In this document: positions 1 to 8,808 of the stretch, piece after piece
Numbering within the stretch: position 1 is the first letter of the stretch
How the letters are laid out: each line of letters opens with the position of its first letter
DNA from: Bacteroidia bacterium
GTDB lineage: Bacteria > Bacteroidota > Bacteroidia > AKYH767-A > OLB10
DNA: 45,726 nucleotides
Reading direction: 5' to 3'
Assembly (NCBI GenBank): GCA_020847635.1
Contig: JADLBQ010000024.1
Location: 1 to 45,726 of the forward strand
Translations under genes and position numbers: made by a program
The notes under the pieces: generated by a model
What the model saw: the letters and a program-made list of their open reading frames with translations, nothing else
What the model was told of the DNA's origin: nothing
Database searches by the model: none

Positions 1-510
1 AAGTAAAGGTAATAACAGCGGAATCCCCAGTACCGCCATTAGTGTGATGCTATTGTTTGCTCGCGAGGAAATGGCACTCATTAAAGTAAGAATGGAAGAA
101 AACGCCATTGCACCGAAAACAATGCCTGTGAAATACATAACAATATTTTCGACCGGATTTCCAAGCAATAGAGAAAAGAACAGAAAACAAAGTGTGGAAA
201 CAATTGTCAAAAAAACGGAATTGAAAATAATCTTGGAAAAGATATAATGCTGCGGATCTGCAATCAGATAGTAAAACAATTGTAATTCACGGCTTTCTGA
301 CATAAAACTTTTAGCTACTGCATTAACAGAAGCAAACATCAGAATTATCCAGAATAAGGCATTCCAGGTATGAGTGGGGAGAATCCTGGCAAATGACATG
401 TAACTAATAAATACCGTGGATATCACATAAAGAAGCATTCCGGCAACCGAGTTTTTCTGCCTCCATTCTAAAAGCAGTTCTTTCTTGAGTAAAGCAATCA
501 GCATTTTCAT
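1..510 (-). CDS. ccmB: Heme exporter protein B, cytochrome c maturation ABC permease (partial)
   Basis: This is the N-terminal 170 residues of a polytopic membrane protein, running off the left edge. It begins MKMLIALLKKELLLEWRQK, the cytoplasmic start typical of CcmB, and is followed by several hydrophobic segments (around residues 22-40, 49-65, 93-115 and 123-145) separated by short charged loops. CcmB is the permease that works with the ATPase CcmA in the cytochrome c maturation (System I) transporter of the inner membrane. Full-length CcmB is about 220 residues, so roughly 50 are missing. ATG at 510 is chosen; ATG at 504 is also possible. It is divergent from bshB1 with only 44 bp between the starts. 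The family call rests on recognising the N-terminus and topology. Confidence 0.82.
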   Translation of the reverse strand, partial: MKMLIALLKKELLLEWRQKNSVAGMLLYVISTVFISYMSFARILPTHTWNALFWIILMFASVNAVAKSFMSESRELQLFYYLIADPQHYIFSKIIFNSVFLTIVSTLCFLFFSLLLGNPVENIVMYFTGIVFGAMAFSSILTLMSAISSRANNSITLMAVLGIPLLLPLL

Positions 511-537
511 GCGAGGCGAAATTGAGTAAAAAATCAA

Positions 538-545
538 CAACTTTG
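538..545 (+). promoter_or_regulatory. Predicted -7 element upstream of bshB1
   Basis: CAACTTTG matches the Bacteroidota -7 consensus TAnnTTTG at all but the first base and lies 9 nt before the ATG at 555. No clear -33 TTTG is seen at normal spacing. The resulting leader would be only a few nucleotides long. Confidence 0.4.
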
Positions 546-554
546 CACATTATT

Positions 555-1283
555 ATGACAGTAGATATTCTTGCCATTGGTGCTCATCCAGATGACATTG
601 AGCTCGGATGCAGCGGCACACTATTAAAACATATTTCATTGGGGTATAAAGTCGGGCTGCTCGACCTGACTCATGGTGAGTTGGGAACCCGGGGCAGCGG
701 TGAACTCCGGTTAAAAGAAGCTGAGCAAGCTCGCCAGCAATTGGGAGCTGAATTTAGGATCAACCTGAATCTGGCTGATGGATTTTTTAAAAATAACCGG
801 GAAAACAAACTAAAACTGGTTGAAGCCATTCGTGAATACCGGCCAAAGATCATTTTTGCAAATGCCATTGCCGACCGGCACCCGGATCACGGTAGAGGTG
901 CACGGTTAGTGGCTGATGCTGTATTTTTATCAGGACTGATTAAAATTGAAAGCCGTTCAAATAATCAAAAACAACAACCCTGGAGACCTCAGTATGTTTT
1001 CCATTATATTCAGGATCGCTATATCCAGCCGGACATAATTGTTGACATTTCAGGATTTATGGAGAAACGGCTTGAAGTGATCAAAGCATTCTCATCCCAG
1101 TTTTTTGACAAAACAAATAACGAGCCTGAAACTCCTATTTCATCCAGGCAGTTTTTAGATTCTCTTTACTACCGTCCCCTTGAATTAGGACGGATGGCCG
1201 GGTTTGAATTTGGTGAGGGCTTTACCTGTGAAAAGAAAATCGGAATCGGGAACCTGATGGATTTAGGTGTTACAACCAGCTGA
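555..1283 (+). CDS. bshB1: Bacillithiol biosynthesis deacetylase BshB1
   Basis: A 242-residue LmbE/PIG-L family zinc deacetylase. It removes acetyl from GlcNAc-malate to give GlcN-malate, the second step of bacillithiol synthesis in the cytoplasm. The zinc motif AHPDD is at residues 10-14, and a second conserved block RHPDHGRG is at about 108-115, supplying the distal histidine. The frame is open further upstream to a TTG at 522, but family members start directly at MxxDILAxxAHPDD and a predicted -7 element overlaps the extension, so ATG 555 is preferred. The length matches BshB1. It stands alone, divergent from ccmB; bshA and bshC are not in the window. It implies that bacillithiol is the cell's low-molecular-weight thiol. 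Confidence 0.92.
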   Translation: MTVDILAIGAHPDDIELGCSGTLLKHISLGYKVGLLDLTHGELGTRGSGELRLKEAEQARQQLGAEFRINLNLADGFFKNNRENKLKLVEAIREYRPKIIFANAIADRHPDHGRGARLVADAVFLSGLIKIESRSNNQKQQPWRPQYVFHYIQDRYIQPDIIVDISGFMEKRLEVIKAFSSQFFDKTNNEPETPISSRQFLDSLYYRPLELGRMAGFEFGEGFTCEKKIGIGNLMDLGVTTS

Positions 1284-1340
1284 TATTTTCAGCTTTACAC
1301 CCATGCTTCCTGGTTCAGATTATTTGAAAAAAATATTAAA

Positions 1341-1352
1341 TAAAGGCCTTTA
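1341..1352. repeat. 12-bp perfect palindrome between convergent genes
   Basis: TAAAGGCCTTTA lies in the 95-bp gap between the 3' ends of bshB1 (plus) and the T9SS cargo gene (minus). It has A-rich sequence on its left and T-rich sequence on its right, so it could act as a weak bidirectional terminator. The stem is short and has no unpaired loop, so this is tentative. Confidence 0.3.
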
Positions 1353-1378
1353 ATCTGTTTTTAATTCAAGAATAGAAA

Positions 1379-2230
1379 TTACTCGATTACTAGCTTACCT
1401 TGTTTAATAAGCTGGTTAGCTGAATTACATATACGATAAAAATACATCCCTGATGTTAGTGTTCCGGCCATTAAAGTGTAATGACCCTGAATCTGCTCTG
1501 TCAGTATCACCTGACCAAAAGAATTCTGAACTGTAAGCGTATGCATTCCTGTAACCGGATTAAAGTTAAACAGCACCTCTCCTGAAGAAGGATTGGGGAA
1601 TACCTGAGCAGCCTGATTTGATATTTCAGCAACACCAGATAATCCAAACTGAAGCCTAATGTTGCTCACATAGTTTGTTGTTGAAAGATTGGTTGCGGAT
1701 GAAATGGGTGAATTGCCATAATATCTTCTTACTGGAGTTCCAGTAGATGAAGCTGTATAAAGCCAACGAGGCGCAACCGGAGTATTGGCAATGGCAGGTT
1801 CATAACCTTTAACCAGCAAAACCTGCAGATTGGAAACGCCATCATAACTGAATGGTACATCCAACTGCCGTTCACGCCAGCCGGTGCCTGCATCATTAGG
1901 CCAAAGTCCGTTAAATAAGCGGATATAACCGGATGTATCGAACGTACCGGCAGCAAGAACCAGATTCGTACTGTGTTTCATATAAATAGTAACATCCTGA
2001 ATTGAATCCGTATTGATACCATCATGCCGTTGAAAACCAATTGAAGTAATCGAACCAGCCATGTTAATTTGGTTTGCCGGATAGATTGCTTCAAAAACAC
2101 AATAATCATAAGTTCGGTTGATAGGGCTAAAAACTGAAATACTGGTACCGGTTCCAACAATTACTGACTGAGCGGTTAGTAATGTAAAACCCGATGTCAG
2201 GAAAGTTGTTAACGTAAGAATTGCTCTCAT
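1379..2230 (-). CDS. T9SS type A sorting domain protein, secreted, function unknown
   Basis: A 283-residue protein with a Sec signal peptide (residues 1-20, cleavage probably after LLTAQ). The middle (about 25-195) is a beta-rich adhesin-like domain with no catalytic motif I recognise. The last 80 residues form a T9SS type A sorting domain: VFPNPSSGEVLFNF, then LTVQNSFGQVI, then LTSGMYFYRI and a terminal KQGKLVIE. Such domains direct export through the type IX system and anchoring to the outer surface or release. ATG at 2230 is preceded by a good -7 element. It converges with bshB1 and is followed upstream by the unrelated lipoprotein gene at 2310. The substrate or role is unknown. Confidence 0.88.
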   Translation of the reverse strand: MRAILTLTTFLTSGFTLLTAQSVIVGTGTSISVFSPINRTYDYCVFEAIYPANQINMAGSITSIGFQRHDGINTDSIQDVTIYMKHSTNLVLAAGTFDTSGYIRLFNGLWPNDAGTGWRERQLDVPFSYDGVSNLQVLLVKGYEPAIANTPVAPRWLYTASSTGTPVRRYYGNSPISSATNLSTTNYVSNIRLQFGLSGVAEISNQAAQVFPNPSSGEVLFNFNPVTGMHTLTVQNSFGQVILTEQIQGHYTLMAGTLTSGMYFYRICNSANQLIKQGKLVIE

Positions 2231-2243
2231 AATTTTATTTTGT

Positions 2244-2251
2244 CAAATATA
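2244..2251 (-). promoter_or_regulatory. -7 promoter element of the T9SS cargo gene
   Basis: The minus strand reads TATATTTG, an exact match to TAnnTTTG, ending 13 nt before the ATG at 2230. No clear -33 TTTG is seen at the usual spacing. Confidence 0.55.
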
Positions 2252-2309
2252 TAAATCACTTTAAATAGTTAGGATTTATACAGGTATTTTATCTGAAACA
2301 ATTAGGCCC

Positions 2310-2987
2310 CTACCTTGAGTCGGGTACAGGTTGTTCAAGCACACTCTCCTGCCTGATCCATTTATTTTCTGATTTATTCCACCACCATTTATTATTCAGG
2401 CTTTGGGCTGATGACATTTCCGGCAATTGTGTTTCAGTTTTCCATAGGGGCACATTATCTTCATCAAAAATGATTTCCGTTTCATACCAATACATGCTTG
2501 CCCCGGGATTAAATGAGATTTCAACTAATTTACATGCTCCGTTATCGTGCATCTTTTCTATTCTTGAAACGGATGAATAACTTTTTCTAACATCTTCAAT
2601 GGTGTAAGTCTCCTCTCCTTTGGGATTAAAAAACCGAAGAGTACGCTTCTGATCTACCCAACTACTTATTTCAACAGATAATCGCTTTGGAGTAGATTTA
2701 TAGAAAAACTGCTGTATCTCATTATCCGTAACTATTGTTTGAGGTTTTGCATTTGATTTTTTAATCTTGACTGGCAGGGTGTCTGGTTTTTTAATTTTTG
2801 CTGAAAGCACAATACCGGTGTCTGTTTTTAAGGCAACCGAGTCAACCTTCCGGTTTTGTTCTGGAGCAACAAGTAGCCTGACTAATTCCTGCAGTGAATC
2901 AAGTTTTGCTTCTAATGCTTTTTCAGAAGGATGAGGTGCATGGCAGCCATAAACAACTAAGATTATAAACCAAATGAGCTGTTTCAT
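2310..2987 (-). CDS. Hypothetical lipoprotein
   Basis: A 225-residue protein with a short lipoprotein signal peptide: MKQLIWFIILVVYGC, with Cys15 as the lipidation site. Residues 20-35 (EKALEAKLDSLQELVRLL) look like a short amphipathic helix or coiled coil. Residues 45-85 are rich in Lys, Pro and Thr, like a linker, and the rest (about 88-210) is a mixed domain with aromatic-rich strands such as ASMYWYETEIIF. I do not recognise the family. It lies between two T9SS cargo genes on the same strand but is separated from both by gaps (79 bp downstream and 157 bp upstream), so no operon is claimed. Confidence 0.75.
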   Translation of the reverse strand: MKQLIWFIILVVYGCHAPHPSEKALEAKLDSLQELVRLLVAPEQNRKVDSVALKTDTGIVLSAKIKKPDTLPVKIKKSNAKPQTIVTDNEIQQFFYKSTPKRLSVEISSWVDQKRTLRFFNPKGEETYTIEDVRKSYSSVSRIEKMHDNGACKLVEISFNPGASMYWYETEIIFDEDNVPLWKTETQLPEMSSAQSLNNKWWWNKSENKWIRQESVLEQPVPDSR

Positions 2988-3080
2988 TCCAATAGTTTCA
3001 GATCAGATGAGATAAAGCGTAAATTCCATAAGCTATATTCTAAATTTCAGAAGCTGAACATAATTACATCCGCACAATAA

Positions 3081-3113
3081 ATGAGGCTGTTTGTTGTTGA
3101 CAAACAGCCTCAT
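3081..3113 (-). terminator. Strong hairpin terminator after the subtilisin gene
   Basis: A 14-bp perfect inverted repeat (ATGAGGCTGTTTGT paired with its complement) closes a 5-nt loop. It begins 31 bp past the stop codon of the minus-strand peptidase gene at 3145. On the minus strand the stem is followed by TTATTGTG rather than a pure T run, so termination is likely but not of classic form. Confidence 0.7.
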
Positions 3114-3144
3114 AGTCATAAAAGTTAGATATATCCGGGTAAAC

Positions 3145-6100
3145 CTATTTTAAGATAAGTTTAAAATGTAAAACTTCATTACCCAGTTCAAACCGCAGAA
3201 TGTAATAACCGGAATCAAACCGGCTCAAATCTATTACTATCGAGTTCATGCCGGCAGTAAAACCTGCTGCTGCATTATAAATTAGTCTTCCACTTCCGTC
3301 AAAAACAATCAACTTACCCTCTGAACTGCTTATTTTATTCAGGTCAGCTTTCAGATAGAAAATACCAGTGGAAGGATTGGGAATGATACTTACACTACCG
3401 AAGCTGCTGATTTGCTGAACTGCTGTAGGATCAAAAATATTAATATTATCCAGGAACAGGTTATTCCCATAACCATTAATGTTGACAAATCTTAGCACTA
3501 TGTTGTTGCCTGAATAACTTAACAAATCCACCGAATCTTTTCTCCATTGGGAAGCTGAAGATGGAGTCCAGTCGATATTTTGGTCTGTTGTGGTTGCCAG
3601 AGTAAGGTCTCCTTTTAGGTAGATTCCTGTTATCCAGTTCTCACCACAGTCGGTAGAAACATCAATCCGTAATGAATCATGATAAGTTGCACTAAAGCGT
3701 GCATAAGCGATATCAAAGGTAAGAAAGGGTGCCAAAGCTGATGTCAAATTAATTTCAGGCGTCTGTAACATCTGCATTGTACCGACAGCACTATTGAGAT
3801 AATTATGAACATAGCTTGCTGATGTAGTTGTTCCAGTTGCACCGGTAATATTCTGAATTTCTTCCCAGGTATAAGTCACTCCCGGGTTAACAATGCTCCA
3901 GGAAGCCGGTGGAAATACTCCACTCTGAAAATCTTCAGTAACAGGAATTGCTTGAGGGTTGTTAATGACAATCACATTTGTAAGTGTAACTGAATCACTT
4001 CCAAATGAATTCGTAACTTTAAGAGTTACATCATACGTTCCGGCTGCATTAAAAATCACCTGTGGGTTTTGTGAGGTATTTGATGTTGCATTGACAAATG
4101 TTATGGTTGCAGGGTTGAATGACCAAAGCCAGGAAGAAGGATTTCCTGAACTGAGATCGGTAAACTCAACTACTTTACCAATACAGGCTAAGGTGAGGTC
4201 TGAAGTAAAAACAGCAGATGGAGCTCCTGAATTTTCATAAATATTTATATCATCAAGAGCCATGTCTCCCTCATAACCATTTCCAGTTGATCCTCTGAAA
4301 CGAACCACAATATTCTGACCAATAAATTGAGTCAAATTAACGGTGCCTTGGATCCACTGATTACCCTGATTACCAGAAACTGTTGGAACAATATTATTAT
4401 TCCAAATCCCATTTGCCATGATATCAACTTCTAAGGAACCCATATTAGCCCCGTACATGTGATACCAGTAAGACAGTACCGGGCTTTGAGCTGCTGAGAG
4501 GTCAATACAAGGTGAAGTAAGAATAGCCGTCTTAAAATCACAGGAACCTGATGCTTCAAGATAAATATACTTCCCGCTTGCAGTACCCAGTGTGTGATCA
4601 AAATCGGGTCCTGTATTTGAAGAAGCAGTACCTCCGCTGTTTACACGCCAGTCAATATCATCTTCGGATCCGTTATTCGCATTGATCCAGCCATTCCCAA
4701 GATTGCAGACCGTAGATCCACAATTAGTACTGACTGAACAATTTGTAAATGACTGAAAATCTTCAAGAACAGGAATTGAAGCCGGTACTCCGCCAATAAA
4801 ATTTGTGTTGTGAGAGAGTGTGTCATTATAAATATTCATATCACCCGGATAGTCTGTCCATGCAACAACCGTGTTGGTGCCGCTAAGATTCAGCATTGCC
4901 TGAATTGGGAAAGTAAAGTCTATGCTCTGATTTGAAGTAAGAGTGCCTGTAATTGTATCTGTAACAATGGAACCGCCATTAATTTGATAGCTAACCGGAA
5001 TATTTGAAACCGGATTAATTCCCCTGTTTTCAACTTTAATTTTAATGTCAGTCGGATTGGAACCCATGCAGCCAGGGATATTGCCTGATACAGGACTAAT
5101 AATTTGCTTAACTTCAACATCATACTGCATCGGACAGTTAGATACACCCGCTGCTTTGTAAACAGCATTTGCTCTGCGCCCTTTATTTCCGTTTGCATTT
5201 ACCGCACGCACACTAAACCAATAACTATTGCTAACATTATTTAAACCGGTCACAATAAAACTATTGGTTAAAGATGTACCAATAGAATCCATGTATTCAG
5301 TGCCAAGCATACTTATTTCATAAGAGGCGGCTCCAGCAACGGCATTCCAAATTAAACGCAACGAATCAGGACAAGCCCAGTCAACAGTAATGCCGGAAGG
5401 CAAACCAATGATTGAAAATTTTTCGCTCTCATCAGTTAAACTGCCTTTTTCAACCCGGATTAATGCGTCACCGGTAACGGTTGAAGGAACCGTCCACTCA
5501 TATTGCTGAACATTGGCTGCAATATTTGAAGCAATGGTAGTCCAGGTTGAACCATTATTTACTGAATACTTTAATTCATAAGCTGCTCCGGTACGCAGAC
5601 CATCCCATCGAATGATTTCCTTCTCACCCGGGACAAAACCTTCTCCTCCCATAGGATAAAGTACCTGAACTTCATCGTACCTGAATTCATATACGAGGTA
5701 ATATTGCTGAGGTCCAAATGGAACGGCAAAACCATTTACTGTTACAGAATAAGTACCAGCAGAAGGATTGGGTATTGTAACCTGTTCAACATTATTCAGA
5801 TGATCGGCACCTCGGGTTGCATTAGAAGTAAGGGCTGCAACAGTCGGAGTAGGATCAAGAATCCAGGGTTCCCAGTTCGTTGAAGAAGGATCTGTAACGG
5901 TTACATCTAGGTCATTAACAAGCGAGACCGAAGCAAGGGGAGTTCCTCCTTGGTCATGCCAGTAAACCATAACTCTGAGTTCGGCTACATTGGCTGGTAC
6001 GGTGATAGTATGTGTATTAGTTACTCCCTGGGTAATGGAATCGATCAGATACCGGTTGTCTTCAAGTGTCTGCACTGCTCTGAGAGCATTAACTCTGCCA

Positions 6101-7566
6101 AATCCAAAGGTATAATCAGGTCCAGGGTTACCAATGTCTTCAGCACTATTAAGCAGGCAGCCTTTGAGCAAGGCTGTCGGAGCATTTATTTCTCCGGTCA
6201 ACTCTTTATACGCATGGGTAAGTTGTAATGAAATACCTGCAATGCCGGGACAAGCGGCAGAGGTACCGCCACCAACCTGGTAAGTATTATTCGTATTGGT
6301 TGAATTCTGATCCCTTCCATTGGCAGAAATATCCGGTTTAATTCTTCCATCGGGAGCCGGCCCGCGGCTGCTGGTATTATCCCTTACCTCCAATGCATCC
6401 AGATTGGCAACAGCAATCACATTTTTTCCAACTTTATAGCCACCGGTAATATTACCCCACCCGGCACCAGCACCATAATTGCAATTTGATGCGGCATTAT
6501 TCCCTGCAGAAAAGACAAATAAAAGTTGAGGGTTATCGCGGGTTGTTTGATCACCAAACTGGGAGTCAGAAGTGTATTCATTACATCCTTGAGAATAGCT
6601 TGTGGATGAAACCGTTGTTCCAATTGTTGCATTATGCGTAACTGCATCCACAATTTGAGTATAATTGGTAATATCAAAAACATGCAATTGGGTTCCGGTA
6701 GCCATTCCGGTCATTCTGGGATCAAGGTTACCGGCACCGGCCAGAATTCCGCCTGTCATATCTCCATGTGTACCTCCTGGGTTAGAGGATGAATAGTTAG
6801 TAATTCTTCCCTGAAAATCAATATGAGGACCAACATATCCATCATCGGCTAATGCAGCTGCAGTTCCATTTCCATTATATTTTCTTCCGGCAGACAATTC
6901 TGTATTAATCACATTACTGCGGTGCAGGCTTCGGCCGCGGGTATCATCAGGTGTAGATGGGGGAGCAATAGGCTCAATGAAGTAAACCCAGGGTAAGCTG
7001 GCAATTTTTTGAATGGCTGCTCCATCAGCAGTAAGGGATAGAATCCTGTTAATTGCTGTAACACCTTCAACCTTCCCGATGGCTAATGCCAGCTGAACAG
7101 CATGATCAGAAGAAATATTTGCCTGATACTGGATTCTTAGCTGAACTTTGCCATTCGATAGTCTGGCATATTCAGGTACATCACCCATTAATAATTTAGA
7201 AACCTTTTGCAGAGGTTGAAGAGCAACAACTGCCCGGATATCAAATTGGCGCATCCGGTTCTTATCTAACTGCGCAGGAATCGCTGCCATAAAGGTCTTG
7301 TATGGTATATAATCACCTAAAATAATTCCATTTGTCAGCAATGTTTGCCTCAGCTGTTCTGAAGGAATATTATTAAACTGAATAAGGCGATAATAATATC
7401 CATCTACCTGTTCGGCTGCAGATGGCAGTTGTTCATGAATGAATGATTCAAGATTTGCTTCAGGCTGCAATGCTCCACTCAGAAGCATGATACGATTCGA
7501 TGGTTGTGGAAATACCATGGTTATGGCAATTAGCTGAACGATGGAAAGTGTTAATAGTTTTTTCAT
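3145..7566 (-). CDS. Secreted multidomain subtilisin-like S8 peptidase with T9SS sorting domain
   Basis: 1473 residues from the ATG at 7566, which starts a normal signal peptide (MKKLLTLSIVQLIAITMVFP); the longer frame to 7641 would bury it. Residues about 25-200 are a propeptide-like region. The S8 catalytic domain follows: Asp in LADDGY (about 242), His in GTHGDMTGG (267), oxyanion Asn in SAGNNA (about 356) and Ser in GGTSAACPG (436). Then come a beta-sandwich resembling the subtilisin C-terminal domain (about 515-630), a fibronectin III-like domain (about 724-805), a MAM-like jelly roll with an EDFQSF start, a PKD domain (CIGKVVEFTDLSSG, AGTYDVTLKVTN), a second jelly roll (TEDFQSGVFPPASW) and a T9SS type A domain at the end (IIPNPSTGIFYLKADL). 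All three catalytic residues are present, so it is probably an active extracellular protease. Confidence 0.92.
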   Translation of the reverse strand: MKKLLTLSIVQLIAITMVFPQPSNRIMLLSGALQPEANLESFIHEQLPSAAEQVDGYYYRLIQFNNIPSEQLRQTLLTNGIILGDYIPYKTFMAAIPAQLDKNRMRQFDIRAVVALQPLQKVSKLLMGDVPEYARLSNGKVQLRIQYQANISSDHAVQLALAIGKVEGVTAINRILSLTADGAAIQKIASLPWVYFIEPIAPPSTPDDTRGRSLHRSNVINTELSAGRKYNGNGTAAALADDGYVGPHIDFQGRITNYSSSNPGGTHGDMTGGILAGAGNLDPRMTGMATGTQLHVFDITNYTQIVDAVTHNATIGTTVSSTSYSQGCNEYTSDSQFGDQTTRDNPQLLFVFSAGNNAASNCNYGAGAGWGNITGGYKVGKNVIAVANLDALEVRDNTSSRGPAPDGRIKPDISANGRDQNSTNTNNTYQVGGGTSAACPGIAGISLQLTHAYKELTGEINAPTALLKGCLLNSAEDIGNPGPDYTFGFGRVNALRAVQTLEDNRYLIDSITQGVTNTHTITVPANVAELRVMVYWHDQGGTPLASVSLVNDLDVTVTDPSSTNWEPWILDPTPTVAALTSNATRGADHLNNVEQVTIPNPSAGTYSVTVNGFAVPFGPQQYYLVYEFRYDEVQVLYPMGGEGFVPGEKEIIRWDGLRTGAAYELKYSVNNGSTWTTIASNIAANVQQYEWTVPSTVTGDALIRVEKGSLTDESEKFSIIGLPSGITVDWACPDSLRLIWNAVAGAASYEISMLGTEYMDSIGTSLTNSFIVTGLNNVSNSYWFSVRAVNANGNKGRRANAVYKAAGVSNCPMQYDVEVKQIISPVSGNIPGCMGSNPTDIKIKVENRGINPVSNIPVSYQINGGSIVTDTITGTLTSNQSIDFTFPIQAMLNLSGTNTVVAWTDYPGDMNIYNDTLSHNTNFIGGVPASIPVLEDFQSFTNCSVSTNCGSTVCNLGNGWINANNGSEDDIDWRVNSGGTASSNTGPDFDHTLGTASGKYIYLEASGSCDFKTAILTSPCIDLSAAQSPVLSYWYHMYGANMGSLEVDIMANGIWNNNIVPTVSGNQGNQWIQGTVNLTQFIGQNIVVRFRGSTGNGYEGDMALDDINIYENSGAPSAVFTSDLTLACIGKVVEFTDLSSGNPSSWLWSFNPATITFVNATSNTSQNPQVIFNAAGTYDVTLKVTNSFGSDSVTLTNVIVINNPQAIPVTEDFQSGVFPPASWSIVNPGVTYTWEEIQNITGATGTTTSASYVHNYLNSAVGTMQMLQTPEINLTSALAPFLTFDIAYARFSATYHDSLRIDVSTDCGENWITGIYLKGDLTLATTTDQNIDWTPSSASQWRKDSVDLLSYSGNNIVLRFVNINGYGNNLFLDNINIFDPTAVQQISSFGSVSIIPNPSTGIFYLKADLNKISSSEGKLIVFDGSGRLIYNAAAGFTAGMNSIVIDLSRFDSGYYILRFELGNEVLHFKLILK

Positions 7567-7671
7567 AGTTTGAGGTGGATGTTGAAACTGGGGATGGCGA
7601 AAGTATAAAAAAGCAAAACAGAAATTGATCTCACATATCAAAATAAATTTGGTAGTTCATGCTATAGTATT

Positions 7672-8808
7672 TCAGATCTCATCTTCAAAAAATTGCTTTA
7701 CCAGAATTTTAGCATTAACTGAATTGCTGTACAATTCAGTCAGCAGTTGCTTCCGTTTATCAATCTCCGTTTCCTGAAGTTCTGTTTTGAAAATCTCCGT
7801 AAGCTGTCTTTTAAATTCAGGGGCAGAATCAGCATGCAGGCATAACGACTCAAGCCCGGTGTTTTTGGTCATCATTGAGTTAACCAGGCAAAAACGGCCG
7901 TTGTAAAGCGAATCTAATAATTTCAATCTGATTCCTGAAACAGAAAAAACCGGGAGAACATGAACATGAGCATCAGCCATTAGCTTCTCCATCTCTTCAA
8001 AAGAAGGGTTAATCACCAGCTTATGAATTGAAGGTTTGTCAAACATTGAGATCATATTTTCTGTCGGATTCTGCCCGGTTACAACCAATGGAATATTAAG
8101 GTCATTAAAAACCTCATCCATCAGAAACTCTACTGCTTCCACATTATCGTTAACTGCAAGATTGCCATGAAATAAAGCAAAGGTGCCGCGTCCAGGTTTT
8201 GATTTTACTTCTTCATTCAGATGAAATGCAGGTAGCAGGAAGGTGTGACCATACTTATTGTTAAAGTACTCAAATTCGGTTTCAGAAATAGCTGCGATAG
8301 ACGTAGCACCTGCCAGTACTTTTTCGTATTTCTGAAGTTTGGAAGATTCGTTTGAATAAAAATATTTTCGGGCATAATTTCTTTCAACACGAGCTAACCC
8401 TTTATAGTAATCATGTTCAATGTTATGAGCCCGGACAATTCGCTTCTTGTTGGCAATCGAAGGGTCTGACAGAAAATAGCAGGTATGCAGACCCTCAAAA
8501 AGGATAGGGTGATGATCAGCCGAAAGATTTGCCAGAAGTTCTTCAACAACTCGGCTAACCACAATGTACGGGAGCCTGTTAAAGACCAATGTCCGGGCCT
8601 GGTTGCGCGGATAATAATTTACCGAGAAACAATATTTTCTCAGGATCTCAGTTTTGTCACGCCCATATTGAAAACAATGTAAATGAACATTAACTCCCAG
8701 GGAATGCAGCCCTTTAATTTTCCCGAAGACATCAATGACACCACCATAGTCTGCAGGCCAGGGAACATCAAAACTTACCAGGTGAATATGTTTAGCTGAA
8801 AATTTCAT
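7672..8808 (-). CDS. Glycosyltransferase, GT4/GT1-like
   Basis: A 378-residue cytoplasmic protein with the two-Rossmann (GT-B) layout. The N-terminal half holds MKFSAKHIHLVSFDVPWPAD and VRAHNIEHDYYKGLA, typical of acceptor-binding halves. The C-terminal half holds FHGNLAVNDNVEAVEFL, PLVVTGQNP and a VLPVFSVSGIRLKLLDSL block at about 300-318, which sits where donor-sugar motifs lie in GT4 enzymes. The usual Glu of the EX7E motif appears replaced in this region, so donor and activity are uncertain. It overlaps the start of its upstream neighbour's 3' end by 17 bp, indicating coupled translation. A role in cell-surface polysaccharide or glycoprotein glycan synthesis is inferred. Confidence 0.8.
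   Translation of the reverse strand: MKFSAKHIHLVSFDVPWPADYGGVIDVFGKIKGLHSLGVNVHLHCFQYGRDKTEILRKYCFSVNYYPRNQARTLVFNRLPYIVVSRVVEELLANLSADHHPILFEGLHTCYFLSDPSIANKKRIVRAHNIEHDYYKGLARVERNYARKYFYSNESSKLQKYEKVLAGATSIAAISETEFEYFNNKYGHTFLLPAFHLNEEVKSKPGRGTFALFHGNLAVNDNVEAVEFLMDEVFNDLNIPLVVTGQNPTENMISMFDKPSIHKLVINPSFEEMEKLMADAHVHVLPVFSVSGIRLKLLDSLYNGRFCLVNSMMTKNTGLESLCLHADSAPEFKRQLTEIFKTELQETEIDKRKQLLTELYSNSVNAKILVKQFFEDEI

Noticed and set aside
522-554. Upstream TTG start for bshB1
   Set aside because: Adds 11 residues not found in the family, and overlaps the predicted -7 element; ATG 555 gives the usual N-terminus.
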